64,000 nucleotides of DNA, from contig NZ_LNBE01000006.1 in the NCBI RefSeq assembly GCF_001445655.1, positions 124,001 to 188,000 on the forward strand, written 5' to 3'. The number at the start of each line of letters is the position of its first letter. Positions within the stretch are counted from its first letter, which is position 1. The position numbers and the translations under genes were made by a program. This document shows, piece by piece, positions 19,346 through 28,337 of this stretch. Under the pieces are notes generated by a model. It had not been told where the DNA came from, searched no databases, and was given only the letters and a program-made list of their open reading frames with translations. The stretch comes from Streptomyces roseifaciens (GTDB taxonomy: Bacteria; Actinomycetota; Actinomycetes; Streptomycetales; Streptomycetaceae).

Positions 19346-21052
19346 TCAGTCCTTGACGATGCCCGCCGCCCGGGCCTCCTTCAGCCAGTCCGGGAACTCC
19401 ACCATCAGCTCCGCGTAGAGCTGGGCGGCCGTCAGCGACTTCGGGTCGCGGCCCGCGTGGAAGAAGCCCGCGTTGTCGACGACGCGCTTCTCCGGCACGG
19501 GGAGGTCGTCCAGCTTGCGGAGGAAGTCGAAGCCCTTGCCCTCCGGGTCGCCGAAGGCGACGAACTGCCAGAAGATCGGCAGGTTCGCGCTCTCGCAGAG
19601 GGCGCGTTCCGCGGCCGGCTTGCTGTACGGGCCGCCGTCCGTCTGGAAGATGACGAACGCGGGGGCGGTCGAGCCGGAGTTCTTGTAGTGCTCGATCACC
19701 GCCTCCATCGCCCAGTGGTAGTTGGTGCGGCCCATGTGGCCCATGGAGGAGTGCAGTTCCCCGATGCGGCCCTCGTAGTTGCCGAGGTCGATCTCGGCCA
19801 CGCCGTCGACGTCCGTCGAGAAGAAGACGACCGGGACCGTACCGTCGTCGTCCAGGTTGGCGGACAGGCCGAGGGCCTGCTCGGCGAGGTGCTGCACCGT
19901 GCCGTTCCTGTAGAACTCGCGCATCGAGCCGGAGCGGTCGAGAACGAGGTAGACGGCTGCGCGCTGCCCGGTCAGGCCCTGCTTCTCCAGGGAGACGCCG
20001 GCGGCCTTGTAGAGGCTCACCAGTCCGGGGGCGGACTTCTCCACCTTCGTGAGGCTGATGGCGGGGCTCTGCGCGGGGGTGTTCTGGGCGGGGGTGCCCT
20101 GGGCGGGCACGGTCTGCGGGGGAACGGCCTGTGCCGGGGCGGTCTGCGCAGGGACGGTCGGTGCGGAGACGGCCGGTGCGGAGACGGCCTGTCCGGAGAC
20201 GGTTTCCGCCGGGGCTTCGTCGCGCGGCGGGAAGGCCGGGGCGGGCTCCGGCACCGGGCCCGGCGCGGGCTCCGGCTTGCGGACCGGGTCCGGGCCGGGG
20301 GCCGGCTCGGGCACCGGCTCGGGGTCGACCGGCGGGACGGGCTCCGGCTCGGGGATGGGCTTGGGCGTGGGCACCGGCGTGGGCTGCGGCTCGGGCTCCG
20401 GGCTCGGCTCCGGCGGGATCGGTCCCGGGCCCGGGCGCGGGCCGGGGGTGGGCCCGGGCCGCGGCGGCACGTGCGGCTCCAGCGGGCCGGGGTCGGGGAT
20501 CGTGCCACCGTCCGGCTCACCGACCGGCTCGACGATCCGGCCTCCGCCGCCCTGCTGCGGGGGTACGGGTGCGCGGAAGGGCTCGGCGGCCGCCGGTTCG
20601 GCGACCGGGTCGCCGGCCGGGTCGGTGGTGCGGGCCGCGTCGTCGGCCTGCTGCGGGGGTACGGGTGCGCGGAGGGGCTCGGCGGCCGCCGGTTCGGCGG
20701 CAGGGTCGCCGGCCGGCTCGGCGGCCCTCGGCTCGGTGACCTTCGGCTCGGTGGCGGCCGCCGGCTCGGGGGCCGTTGCGGACGCCGCCGCGGGGACCGT
20801 CTCCTCCGCGGGGGCGGTCTTCTCCGCGGAGACCCGCGGGCGGGCCACGACCGGATCGGGGCGGGATTCCGTAAGAGAGGGGTCACGGGACTCCGTGCGC
20901 GCCTCGCCGGAGGCGGCCCGTGGCTCGGGCTCCTGCGAGGGCGCGGGCACGGAAGGCGGCGCGCTCTGCTGGGGCAGGCTCGCGTCGTCTCGCTCGGCCG
21001 TCGCTGTCCTGGACCGGCCGAACGCGTTCCGCAGCAGACTCCGAATGCCCAT
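19346..21052 (-). CDS. TerF-type vWA domain protein with long Pro/Glu/Ala linker
   Basis: The 568-aa protein starts MGIRSLLRNAFGRS, has a very long disordered Pro/Glu/Ala-rich middle (about 30-330) and ends in a von Willebrand A domain of the tellurium-resistance TerF/TerY kind (YLVLDRSGSMREF, with the DxSxS metal site). Ter proteins are linked to tellurite resistance and phage inhibition, and Streptomyces use TerD-like genes in differentiation. No ter genes lie next to it. The linker contains a 96-bp direct repeat. The protein is probably cytoplasmic. Confidence 0.88.
   Translation of the reverse strand: MGIRSLLRNAFGRSRTATAERDDASLPQQSAPPSVPAPSQEPEPRAASGEARTESRDPSLTESRPDPVVARPRVSAEKTAPAEETVPAAASATAPEPAAATEPKVTEPRAAEPAGDPAAEPAAAEPLRAPVPPQQADDAARTTDPAGDPVAEPAAAEPFRAPVPPQQGGGGRIVEPVGEPDGGTIPDPGPLEPHVPPRPGPTPGPRPGPGPIPPEPSPEPEPQPTPVPTPKPIPEPEPVPPVDPEPVPEPAPGPDPVRKPEPAPGPVPEPAPAFPPRDEAPAETVSGQAVSAPAVSAPTVPAQTAPAQAVPPQTVPAQGTPAQNTPAQSPAISLTKVEKSAPGLVSLYKAAGVSLEKQGLTGQRAAVYLVLDRSGSMREFYRNGTVQHLAEQALGLSANLDDDGTVPVVFFSTDVDGVAEIDLGNYEGRIGELHSSMGHMGRTNYHWAMEAVIEHYKNSGSTAPAFVIFQTDGGPYSKPAAERALCESANLPIFWQFVAFGDPEGKGFDFLRKLDDLPVPEKRVVDNAGFFHAGRDPKSLTAAQLYAELMVEFPDWLKEARAAGIVKD
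20551..20742. repeat. 96-bp tandem repeat in the vWA linker
   Basis: CCTGCTGCGGGGGTACGGG recurs at 20551 and 20647, exactly 96 bp (32 codons) apart, with most of the unit conserved. It encodes the repeated EPAAAEP...APVPPQQ blocks. Confidence 0.85.
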
Positions 21053-21276
21053 GTGGAGTAGTCCTTCACGTGTCTCGGGAGCTATGAAATGTCCGTGTTG
21101 CGGGTATACGTCCCCCGGGGGGACGGTGACGTAAGGCTAGCCGCCCCCCTATTCCCCGCATGCTCAGACCCTCGCGAGGCACTCCCGGCCGCCCCACGCA
21201 CGGGGGACGGGCCCTACGCCCACTTGGGGCCACGGGAGTTCACACCACGTCAGGAGCGGGTGCCGCGGACAGCGTT

Positions 21277-21298
21277 TTCACGCCACTCGGAGCGTGAA
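21277..21298 (-). terminator. Weak hairpin after the GNAT gene
   Basis: TTCACGC and GCGTGAA pair around an 8-nt loop next to the GNAT stop. The stem is short, so it is a weak terminator candidate. Confidence 0.45.
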
Positions 21299-21306
21299 CC
21301 TCCGGG

Positions 21307-21912
21307 TCAGCGGCGCAGTGGCCGGACGAAGACCTCCAGGGCGTCCCCCACGTCCCCCGCGGCGGGCGGGCGCACGTGCCCCGCCGGCTGCCACTCCCAC
21401 GCGCGGCGGGCGGCTTCCGCCTCCGGGGCGTGCGCGTCCGAGGGGGCCATGACCAGGGCCGCGAGCGCCGCGCCGCTGCCGGACAGCAGCCGGTCGTGCA
21501 GCCGCCGGCCGATGCCCTGGCGGCGGTGGCGGGGCGCGACCACGAGCTCGGCGACGGCGAAGACCCGGCCCGCGGCCGTCAGCTCCTCCAGCTCGTCGGG
21601 CACGGGTCCGACGAAGCCCTGCCACCGGGCGCTGTCGCGCGCGAGCGGATAGCCGTACGCGCAGCCCACCGGGCCGCCGGCGTCCGCGACCACCAGGTCG
21701 AAGCCCGGCCGCGCGGAGTGCTCGGCGAGCCGCTCGCGGAAGCGGTCGCGGCTGTGGAAGGGCTCCACGCGCGGCTCCCTCCCGGGCCCCTCGTGCGGCC
21801 CGCCGTGGCCGACATGTGGTCGGGCGTAGGCCGTGACGTGCAGATCCGCGAGAGCGTCGCGGTACTGGTCGGCCTGCCAGCGGCTCAGCCTGCGAAGGAA
21901 GACGTCACCCAT
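21307..21912 (-). CDS. GNAT family N-acetyltransferase
   Basis: The 201-aa protein starts at the ATG giving MGDVFLRRLSRW; longer upstream sequence is Arg/Gly-rich shadow. The acetyl-CoA binding motif A is VFAVAELVVAPRHRRQGIGRRLHDRLL, with the R/Q-x-x-G-x-G/A signature as RRQGIG. The substrate is unknown. It is transcribed on the same strand as, and upstream of, the vWA gene, but a 254-bp gap separates them. Confidence 0.85.
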   Translation of the reverse strand: MGDVFLRRLSRWQADQYRDALADLHVTAYARPHVGHGGPHEGPGREPRVEPFHSRDRFRERLAEHSARPGFDLVVADAGGPVGCAYGYPLARDSARWQGFVGPVPDELEELTAAGRVFAVAELVVAPRHRRQGIGRRLHDRLLSGSGAALAALVMAPSDAHAPEAEAARRAWEWQPAGHVRPPAAGDVGDALEVFVRPLRR

Positions 21913-22127
21913 GCGCCCTTCTTGCCCAGCGGAACCCGTACCCACCCGCCGATGCGCACGGTTTCCGGGGCGATAACGGCAGGGGGCGGACAGGCCACGG
22001 GCAGGACAAGAGCAGGGTAAGAAATCGGTCCAGGGCAACCCTGTCCGCCCATTCCGGCCTCTTCATCGGTGAATATCGCTTTACCGAACACGAGTACCCA
22101 GTACAGGGGCAGGGGGTTGAGAGACGC

Positions 22128-23309
22128 ATGGGCCTGACCAGCAGGTCGCTCTTGTACACGGTGGTGTTCGTCGCCGTGGTGTGTGTGGGTCTCACCCTCT
22201 GGCTCTGGCCGCGGCTTTCCGGGCGCGGTGTGCTGCCCCTGCTCGGGCGGCTCGGCGCGATCCTGGTCACGCAGCTGACGATCATGTCCTCGGTGCTGCT
22301 CGCGGTGAACGCCGAGAACAGCTTCTACGGCTCGTGGGGCGAGCTGATCGGCAAGTACGACCGGGCGCCGGGGCAGGTCACCCAGGGCATCGAGAGCGGC
22401 GGCCCGAACGCCGCGGCGGTCGACGCGGGCAAGGGCGGGCTCGTGCAGCACACCGGCACGGAGGGGATCGACAAGACCGACATCCCGCAGGGGCCGAAGG
22501 ACAAGGTCGGCGCGGTGGAGTCGGTGCGGCTCGTCGCCCGCCGCGCGGGGGTCGTGGAGCCGGCGTTCGTCTACCTGCCGCCGCAGTACTTCCAGGAGCA
22601 GTACAAGCGGCAGCGCTTCCCTGTGATCATCGCCATCAGCGGCTACCCCGGCGGCATCACGAACCTCTCCCACTTCCTGCGGGTGCCGAAGACGGCGAGC
22701 GAGCTGATCACCCAGCGCCGGATGCAGCCGACCGTGATCGTGATGGTCCGGCCGACGATAGCCCCGCCGCGCGACACCGAGTGCGTGGACGTCCCCGGCG
22801 GCCCGCAGGCGGAGACCTACTTCACCAAGGACCTGCCCGAGACCCTGAAGAGCGCCTACCGCGTCGGCCACGAAGCCAGCGCGTGGGGCGTCATGGGGTA
22901 CTCCTCGGGCGGCACGTGCGCGCTGGAACTCGCCATGCGGCAGCCCGGAACGTATCCGGTGGCTGGCGCCCTCTCCGCCGACTACAAGATCAAGAATGAT
23001 CTGACCACGGGAAACCTCTTCGGTGACGGCGAGGAGGGCGAGAAGAACAAGCGCGAGCACGATCTGATCTGGCGGCTGAACAACCTTCCGGTCCCGCGCG
23101 TCTCGGTGCTCGTCACCAGCAGCAAGGAAGGCGAGAAGAACTACAAGGAGACGGAGAAGTTCCTCAAGGCCGTCAAGGAGCCGATGACGGCGGCGAAGAT
23201 CATTCTTCCGTCGGGGAGCCACAACTTCACCACGTGGCGGCGCGAGGTCGGGCCGACGCTGGAGTGGATGGGCAAGCAGATGACGTTCCCGCAGGACGTG
23301 AACAACTAG
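22128..23309 (+). CDS. Membrane-anchored esterase (antigen 85/esterase-D-like fold)
   Basis: The 393-aa protein has two N-terminal membrane segments (about residues 8-27 and 38-60) and an outward-facing alpha/beta hydrolase domain. The nucleophile elbow is MGYSSGGTCALEL and the catalytic His lies in PSGSHNFTTW, as in Fbp/antigen-85-like esterases. Actinobacterial members act on cell-envelope lipids or on unknown esters. Its stop codon overlaps that of the opposing esterase in a CTAG tetranucleotide (23306-23309). Confidence 0.88.
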   Translation: MGLTSRSLLYTVVFVAVVCVGLTLWLWPRLSGRGVLPLLGRLGAILVTQLTIMSSVLLAVNAENSFYGSWGELIGKYDRAPGQVTQGIESGGPNAAAVDAGKGGLVQHTGTEGIDKTDIPQGPKDKVGAVESVRLVARRAGVVEPAFVYLPPQYFQEQYKRQRFPVIIAISGYPGGITNLSHFLRVPKTASELITQRRMQPTVIVMVRPTIAPPRDTECVDVPGGPQAETYFTKDLPETLKSAYRVGHEASAWGVMGYSSGGTCALELAMRQPGTYPVAGALSADYKIKNDLTTGNLFGDGEEGEKNKREHDLIWRLNNLPVPRVSVLVTSSKEGEKNYKETEKFLKAVKEPMTAAKIILPSGSHNFTTWRREVGPTLEWMGKQMTFPQDVNN

Positions 23310-24493
23310 GGCGGTGTCCCCTCGGCCGTCCGGTCGGTCGTCCGGTTGGCCGTGTCTTCGGCCGTACGGTCAGCGGCCGTGCCTTCGGTCCTCCGGTCGG
23401 TCGTCCGGCCGGCCAGGCGATCGGACGGTGCCGACTGCTCCGGCCCGCTCAGCTCCTCGCTCAGCCAGGAGAACGCGGCCGGATACATGGAGATCCAGGT
23501 GTGGTAGTTGTGCCCGCCGGACGGGGCCACCATCGTCCGCAGCCGCACGCCGCTGCCGAGCGCCGCCTGCCGGAACTGCTCGATGAGCGAGGGCGGGCTG
23601 GCGCGGTCCTGCCGCGACGTCGCCAGGAACAGCCCCACGCCGGCGTCGTCGGTGTGCGACACCAGCCACATCGGGCTGTTGCGCTCGCGCAGCCCGGGAT
23701 CCGGCAGCGCGCCCTGCGCACCCGTGAGCGGATCGGGGTCCAGGGCCGCGCCCGCCCCGAAGACCTTCGGGTACTGCAGGGGCAGCTTCGCCGCGCAGTA
23801 GCCGCCGGTCGAGATGCCCAGCAGGCCCCATGAGCGGGGGTCCTTCGCGGTCCGGAAGTGATGCCGGATCAGGTCCGGCACGTCCCGGGAGAGCCAGGTG
23901 GCGACCTTGTGCCCGGGGACGTCGGAACAGTCCGTGTCCAGCCCGCCGGGATCGATGACCGGCACGGCCAGGATGAACGGGCGGCTCGCCCCCGCCTGCA
24001 GCAGCTTCGCGTAGTCCCCCGGCATGTGGCCCTGCTCCAGCCACGACTGCGGGGAGCCGGGCACGCCGTGCAGCAGCATCACCACCGGAAAGGAGGACCG
24101 GCGGAAGCGCGGGTCGTCGTACTGCGGGGGTGTCCACACCATCACCTGGCCCGACAGCGCCGAGTGCGGCCCCCGGACGTACGTCTGCCGCATCCCCGCG
24201 TCGCCGCGCAGGAAACGGGCGCGCTCGGGAGGCGGGCCCGGCATCGCCACGGGGCCGCCGCCGGTGCGCCCCAGCAGGTCGTCCCAGGAGGCGTAGAGGC
24301 CGTAGCTGGTGTTGATCCAGGCGGCGACGACGCAGATGGCGGTGGCCTGGCAGAGCCCGATCAGGGCGACGCGCGACGCCCAGCGGACGGGGGCCGGGCC
24401 GGGGATGCGCGCCCAGAGCAGGAGCGTGGCCAGCACGGTGCAGACCGTCGCCGCGGCCAGCGCGGCGAAGAAGGCGGTTCCGGTGAGACTCAT
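23306..24493 (-). CDS. Second membrane-anchored esterase, paralogue of the opposing gene
   Basis: The 395-aa protein starts at the ATG of MSLTGTAFFAALAA; longer reading adds only shadow sequence. Two or three N-terminal membrane segments precede a hydrolase domain with LLGISTGGYCAAKL (Ser elbow) and PSGGHNYHTW (His). It resembles the esterase at 22128 in layout (WINTSYGLYASWDDLLG matches ENSFYGSWGELIG). The C-terminus ends in a degenerate Thr/Asp/Arg repeat (DRTAEDTANRTTDRTAEG), probably surface-exposed or disordered. The tail-to-tail arrangement of paralogues suggests inverted duplication. Confidence 0.86.
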   Translation of the reverse strand: MSLTGTAFFAALAAATVCTVLATLLLWARIPGPAPVRWASRVALIGLCQATAICVVAAWINTSYGLYASWDDLLGRTGGGPVAMPGPPPERARFLRGDAGMRQTYVRGPHSALSGQVMVWTPPQYDDPRFRRSSFPVVMLLHGVPGSPQSWLEQGHMPGDYAKLLQAGASRPFILAVPVIDPGGLDTDCSDVPGHKVATWLSRDVPDLIRHHFRTAKDPRSWGLLGISTGGYCAAKLPLQYPKVFGAGAALDPDPLTGAQGALPDPGLRERNSPMWLVSHTDDAGVGLFLATSRQDRASPPSLIEQFRQAALGSGVRLRTMVAPSGGHNYHTWISMYPAAFSWLSEELSGPEQSAPSDRLAGRTTDRRTEGTAADRTAEDTANRTTDRTAEGTPP

Positions 24494-24730
24494 CGCCGGC
24501 GCGCTCCCTCCGCTGGCTCGGCTCGGCTCCCTCGCTCCGTCCATAGATACACGCTGGACGGGAGGCACATGGTGGAGGCGCACGTTGGCTTGTTCGCTCT
24601 CCTCCCTTGACGCCGGTGTGCTGCATACGCTCGACGCCGCGGGCGCTCCCGGTACCGGCTGCGGCCGCTGGATGCCCAGCCCCGCACCGCGCGCAGCGGT
24701 GCGCGGGCCCCATCGACCCGGAGGCGTGCC

Positions 24731-25387
24731 GTGGCCAAGCAGGACCGTGCGATCAGGACTCGACAGAACATCCTGGAAGCGGCCGCGGTGGTGTTCGACG
24801 AACGGGGCTACGACGCCGCCACGATCAACGAGATCCTGGCGCGGGCGGAGGTGACCAAGGGGGCGCTGTACTTCCACTTCCCCTCGAAGGAGGACCTCGC
24901 GCACGCCGTCATCGACGCCCAGGCCGAGGCGACGTCCGCGCTCCTGGACCTACCCGGGGGCTGCCGGATGCAGCGGCTCGTCGACCTCGGCATGGTCTTC
25001 TCGCACCAGCTGCTGGTGGATCCCGTGCTGCGCGGGAGCGTACGGCTGACGATGGAGCACGGCTCGCCCGCGCTCCACCGCAGCGGGCCCTTCACGGGGT
25101 GGACCGAGCTGCACACCCGGCTCCTGGTGGAGGGCAAGGAGCGGGGGGAGGTCTTACCGGACGTCGTGCCGTGGGAGGTCGCCGAGCTGATCGTCGGGGC
25201 GTTCGGGGGGATCAACGCGCTGTCGCAGTCGCTGTCCGACCGCGCGGACCTGGAACGGCGCGCGATCGTCCTCTACGAACACCTGATGCCCTCCGTCGCC
25301 GTACCCGCGGTCCTGGCCCGCCTGGACATGGCCCCGGGCCGCGGAGCGAGGGCGCTTGCCGCGCTGGAGCCGGTGGGGGTGGCTTAG
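24731..25387 (+). CDS. Gamma-butyrolactone-receptor-like TetR regulator (ArpA/ScbR type)
   Basis: The 218-aa protein starts at a GTG. The DNA-binding part (about 8-55) has FDERGYDAATINEILARAEVTKGALYFHF, the ArpA/ScbR-type helix-turn-helix. The ligand domain contains DLGMVFSHQLLVDPVLRGSVRL and WTELHTRLL, typical of gamma-butyrolactone receptors and pseudo-receptors. Such proteins repress antibiotic regulators until a signalling lactone binds. Codon 142 is TTA (25154-25156), which adds bldA dependence. No AfsA-type synthase lies nearby, so it may be a pseudo-receptor that responds to other ligands. Confidence 0.85.
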   Translation: MAKQDRAIRTRQNILEAAAVVFDERGYDAATINEILARAEVTKGALYFHFPSKEDLAHAVIDAQAEATSALLDLPGGCRMQRLVDLGMVFSHQLLVDPVLRGSVRLTMEHGSPALHRSGPFTGWTELHTRLLVEGKERGEVLPDVVPWEVAELIVGAFGGINALSQSLSDRADLERRAIVLYEHLMPSVAVPAVLARLDMAPGRGARALAALEPVGVA

Positions 25388-25689
25388 GGGGACGCTGCCC
25401 TCGCGGGGCACCCGCCCACGGCTCGCCCTCGCGGGCGGCGCGCCCGTGCGTCCTTCCTCCGCCGCAGCGGTGGCGCGCCACGGTGGTGGTGTCCGGCGGT
25501 GCCGTTCGGGCCGTGGCCGGGGGTGGCTGGGCACCGCCGGGGTGCGTCGTCGTGGTTTCGCGCCGTTGCGGCGGAGGGTTGTGCGGGCTCGGCCCGGGGA
25601 CGTCGGAGTTCCGGCCGGGGGCGGCCCGGCACCGCCGGACCGGGCCGTCTCCGCTGTGCGCCGTTGCGGCGGGGGCTCGGCCCGCGGCG
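25388..25689. other. Gene-free, repeat-containing intergenic stretch
   Basis: This is about 300 bp between the two convergent TetR genes. GCGCCGTTGCGGCGG followed by a GCTCGGCCCG block occurs twice (around 25560-25595 and 25659-25685), with other CG-rich direct and inverted copies. Reading frames here have no codon bias or family similarity. I see no gene. Confidence 0.6.
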
Positions 25690-26292
25690 TTAGTTGGCGG
25701 CCGCTGCTGTTGCGTTTTCCGGGGCGGGCCGTACGGTCGCCAGCGTGTCCAGGGCCACGTCCAGGAGCGCCTCGCGGCGCTCCTCCGGTGTGCCGCCCAG
25801 GGCGTCGGGGGTGAACGCCCCGAAGTGCACCGTCATCACCGCGCTCGCCACGCGCGCGTGGCACCCGAACGCCAGGTCGCCCGCGTGCATGAGCCGCGAG
25901 ATCGAGGTGACCCGGTCGCGCAGCTCCTGGCCGATCGCCAGGTCCCGCAGGGTCGCCTGGTTCTCCTGCAGGATGTGGTAGATCGGCATCGCCGATCCCA
26001 GGGCCACGCTGTAGCGCCGCAGCAGCTCCCGCTTGGTCTCCATCGTGGCCGGCTGCTCCTCGGCCCAGGCGATGAGTTCGTCGACGGGCCTGCCCAGATC
26101 CCGGGAGATCGCGCTGAGGATGTCCTCCTTCGTCTTGAAGTGGTAGTACAGTGCCGCCTTCGTGACGCCGAGCTCCTCGGCGATCTCCCGTAGCGACGTC
26201 TTCTCGTAACCACGCGAGACGAAGAGGTCCAGGGCCGTTTTCTGGATGCGCTCCCGGGTGTCGCTCCTGCGCGCCTGAGGGGTGCTGCCCAT
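25690..26292 (-). CDS. TetR family regulator
   Basis: The 200-aa protein starts at the ATG of [15 protein letters not shown]. Its helix-turn-helix ([32 protein letters not shown]) fits the general TetR/AcrR type rather than the ArpA type. The ligand domain is typical in length, with no recognised ligand motif. It is transcribed divergently from the DsbA/FrnE-like gene at 26744; a GGTTAGCTGACAG element upstream of its start (26352-26364) could be part of an operator. It probably represses the divergent gene, itself, or both. Confidence 0.88.
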   Translation of the reverse strand: MGSTPQARRSDTRERIQKTALDLFVSRGYEKTSLREIAEELGVTKAALYYHFKTKEDILSAISRDLGRPVDELIAWAEEQPATMETKRELLRRYSVALGSAMPIYHILQENQATLRDLAIGQELRDRVTSISRLMHAGDLAFGCHARVASAVMTVHFGAFTPDALGGTPEERREALLDVALDTLATVRPAPENATAAAAN

Positions 26293-26743
26293 GGGTCTCT
26301 CCTGCCGTTGTCGTGAACCTGTCGCCCCCCAGCCGAACCTACTTGACGCCCGGTTAGCTGACAGCCTTCCTTCCTGCCGATCCCAACTGACCGCGCCTGC
26401 AAGCAAGTGGACGTGCCGGTCCGCCTCCGCACGCGCCAGGGGGAGTGGAGATCATGCCGCAGAAAGAGCCCCCGGCGGAGGGCGCAGCGGCCGACCGCGA
26501 CACCACCGACACGCAATACGTACATTGTCGTGGTCAGGATGGTCGCGTGGTGGCCAAGTGGCCATAGAGGCGGCCGACATGGGCCGCGTCAGCATCGTTC
26601 CCCGGACACCCCGTGAGGCGTGCATCGCCACCCATTCCTTGACATACGTGCTTGACGCTCCCCGGGGCGCGTCCTACGTTCTCCCTAACTAGCCAACCGA
26701 CCGGCAAGTGTGGTCGGCGGGCATCGGAGGGGGGATCCGAACG

Positions 26744-27460
26744 GTGAAGGCGGACATGGTCCTGGACGTGATCTGCGTCCACTCCTACATCGGCTACACG
26801 CGACTCGTCCGCGCGGCCGAGCGGATGCGCAACCGCGGCACCGACGTCACGATCACCTTCCGCCCCTACGAGATCGCCCCCGCCGCCTCCGACAGCCCGC
26901 AGCCCCTGATGCCCGTACTGGAACGCATGCTCGGCCCGTACGCCGCGACCCAGGCCGAGATCTTCACCTGGCAGGCCGCCCGCGACGGGCTGGAACTGCG
27001 CTACGACCGGGCCGTCGCCACCGGCAGCTTCCGCGCCCACCTGCTCATCGGCCGCGCCGCGGAGCAGGGCCTGGCCGAGCCCGTGGTCGAACGGCTCTTC
27101 CGCGCGCACTTCACCGACGGCCTGCACATCGCGGGCGAGGAGACGCTGCGCGAGATCGCCGAGGAGTGCGGGGTGGACCTCGGGCCGGGCGGCGCAGGCG
27201 CGTTGGCGAAGGGCTCCGAGGAAGCCGAGGAACTGCGCGGTGAGTTGCACCGGCTGCGGCGCCACGGCGTGCCGACGCCCCCGGTGTTCAGGATCGGGAA
27301 CGGGCAGATCCTGCTGGGCGTACAGACGGAGGACGCGCTGTACGAGGCGATGGCGGCGGCCGAGTCGGCGGCCGGGCCGGTGGCCGAGCCGACGATGGGG
27401 CCGGCGGTGGAGCCGGCCGCCGGGTCCGCGGCGGTGCGCCCCGTCGACGCCGCCTTCTGA
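26744..27460 (+). CDS. DsbA/FrnE-like thioredoxin-fold protein
   Basis: The 238-aa protein starts at the GTG after GGAGGGGG. The DSBA fold is visible: the active-site position reads ICVHSYIG, so the usual second cysteine of CxxC is absent, and the cis-proline loop is GVPTPPVF. FrnE relatives appear in polyketide clusters and in redox stress. The loss of one Cys argues for an isomerase-like, glutathione-S-transferase-like or non-redox role. The C-terminal about 30 residues are a degenerate Pro/Ala/Glu repeat. It is likely controlled by the divergent TetR protein. Confidence 0.82.
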   Translation: MKADMVLDVICVHSYIGYTRLVRAAERMRNRGTDVTITFRPYEIAPAASDSPQPLMPVLERMLGPYAATQAEIFTWQAARDGLELRYDRAVATGSFRAHLLIGRAAEQGLAEPVVERLFRAHFTDGLHIAGEETLREIAEECGVDLGPGGAGALAKGSEEAEELRGELHRLRRHGVPTPPVFRIGNGQILLGVQTEDALYEAMAAAESAAGPVAEPTMGPAVEPAAGSAAVRPVDAAF

Positions 27461-27652
27461 CGGGCGCGCTCCGGTATCACGGTATTACCGCGCACCGCCC
27501 CTTTCATTTGTCGGGCAGTAATTCTTCCGGCTGTCCTACGTGCGGTGACCCCACTGGCTCGAATGAGTGAAAGCCCGGAACCTCTGTATAAGGCCGGAGT
27601 TATTCAGAACGCTTTCCCAGTGGGGGCGCTACACGATCGAAAGGCTTAGGAC

Positions 27653-28135
27653 GTGCTCAAGAAGGTAATTGCCTCGACCGCCCTCGCGGTGTCCACGGTC
27701 GGTGCCATCTCCGGCCCCGCGATGGCCATCGGGAACGACCAGGACGTCGCCAACGGCAACGCCGCGAAGACCGGTTACGGCAACACGCACACGGGCGGCA
27801 AGGAAAGCCCGCAGATGAGCCTGATCCAGGGCACGCTGAACAAGCCCTGCCTGGGCATCGGCAAGCTGGGTCTGCAGTCCCTGCTCCTGCTCATCAACAT
27901 CGGCGTCCAGGACGTGCCGATCCTCACGTCGCAGCAGCAGCAGCAGTGCACCGACAACTCCACGATCAGCGACGGGGACGACCCGCTGTCGCACATCCTG
28001 TCGGAGATCCCGATCATCTCGGGCAACGGTTCCGGCAACAAGAGCGACGGTGGCCACGGCGGTCACGGCGGCCACGGCGATCACGGCGGCCACAACGGCT
28101 TCGGCCACAACGGCTTCGGTCACGGCGGTCACTGA
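27653..28135 (+). CDS. Rodlin-like secreted protein with Gly/His tail (1)
   Basis: The 160-aa protein starts at a GTG. A Sec signal peptide (about 1-25, ending GPAMA) precedes a rodlin body: NGNAAKTGYGN, SPQMSLIQGTLNKPCLGIG and QQQQQCTDNST, with two conserved Cys. Rodlins organise chaplins into the rodlet layer on aerial hyphae and spores. Unlike classical rodlins of about 130 aa, this one ends in a Gly/His-rich tail (GHGGHGGHGDHGGHN) that could bind metal ions. It is followed by a close paralogue. Confidence 0.9.
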   Translation: MLKKVIASTALAVSTVGAISGPAMAIGNDQDVANGNAAKTGYGNTHTGGKESPQMSLIQGTLNKPCLGIGKLGLQSLLLLINIGVQDVPILTSQQQQQCTDNSTISDGDDPLSHILSEIPIISGNGSGNKSDGGHGGHGGHGDHGGHNGFGHNGFGHGGH

Positions 28136-28149
28136 GCCACCGGTGCGTA

Positions 28150-28190
28150 AGTCCCCTGCGGCGGGTGTGCGGGCCCCGCTGCAGGGGGCT
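28150..28190 (+). terminator. Hairpin between the rodlin genes
   Basis: AGTCCCCTGCGGCGGG pairs, with one mismatch, with CCCGCTGCAGGGGGCT, then a T-rich stretch (TTTCCCTTTCCC). Confidence 0.7.
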
Positions 28191-28337
28191 TTCCCTTTCC
28201 CGAATTCCCCCGGCTGATGGACTGATGGGCCGATGGGCCGATGGGGTGAAGGGGCGGGCCGGGTAATAACCTCACGGCAATTCGCGAGTTAGGCAGAGAG
28301 CTCCCGTAATTCGTCGAGCCAGAACGAGGAACCAAGC

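Noticed and set aside
25388..25689. Arg/Pro-rich frames between the two TetR genes
   Set aside because: No codon bias, no ribosome site and no family; they arise from GC-rich repeats.
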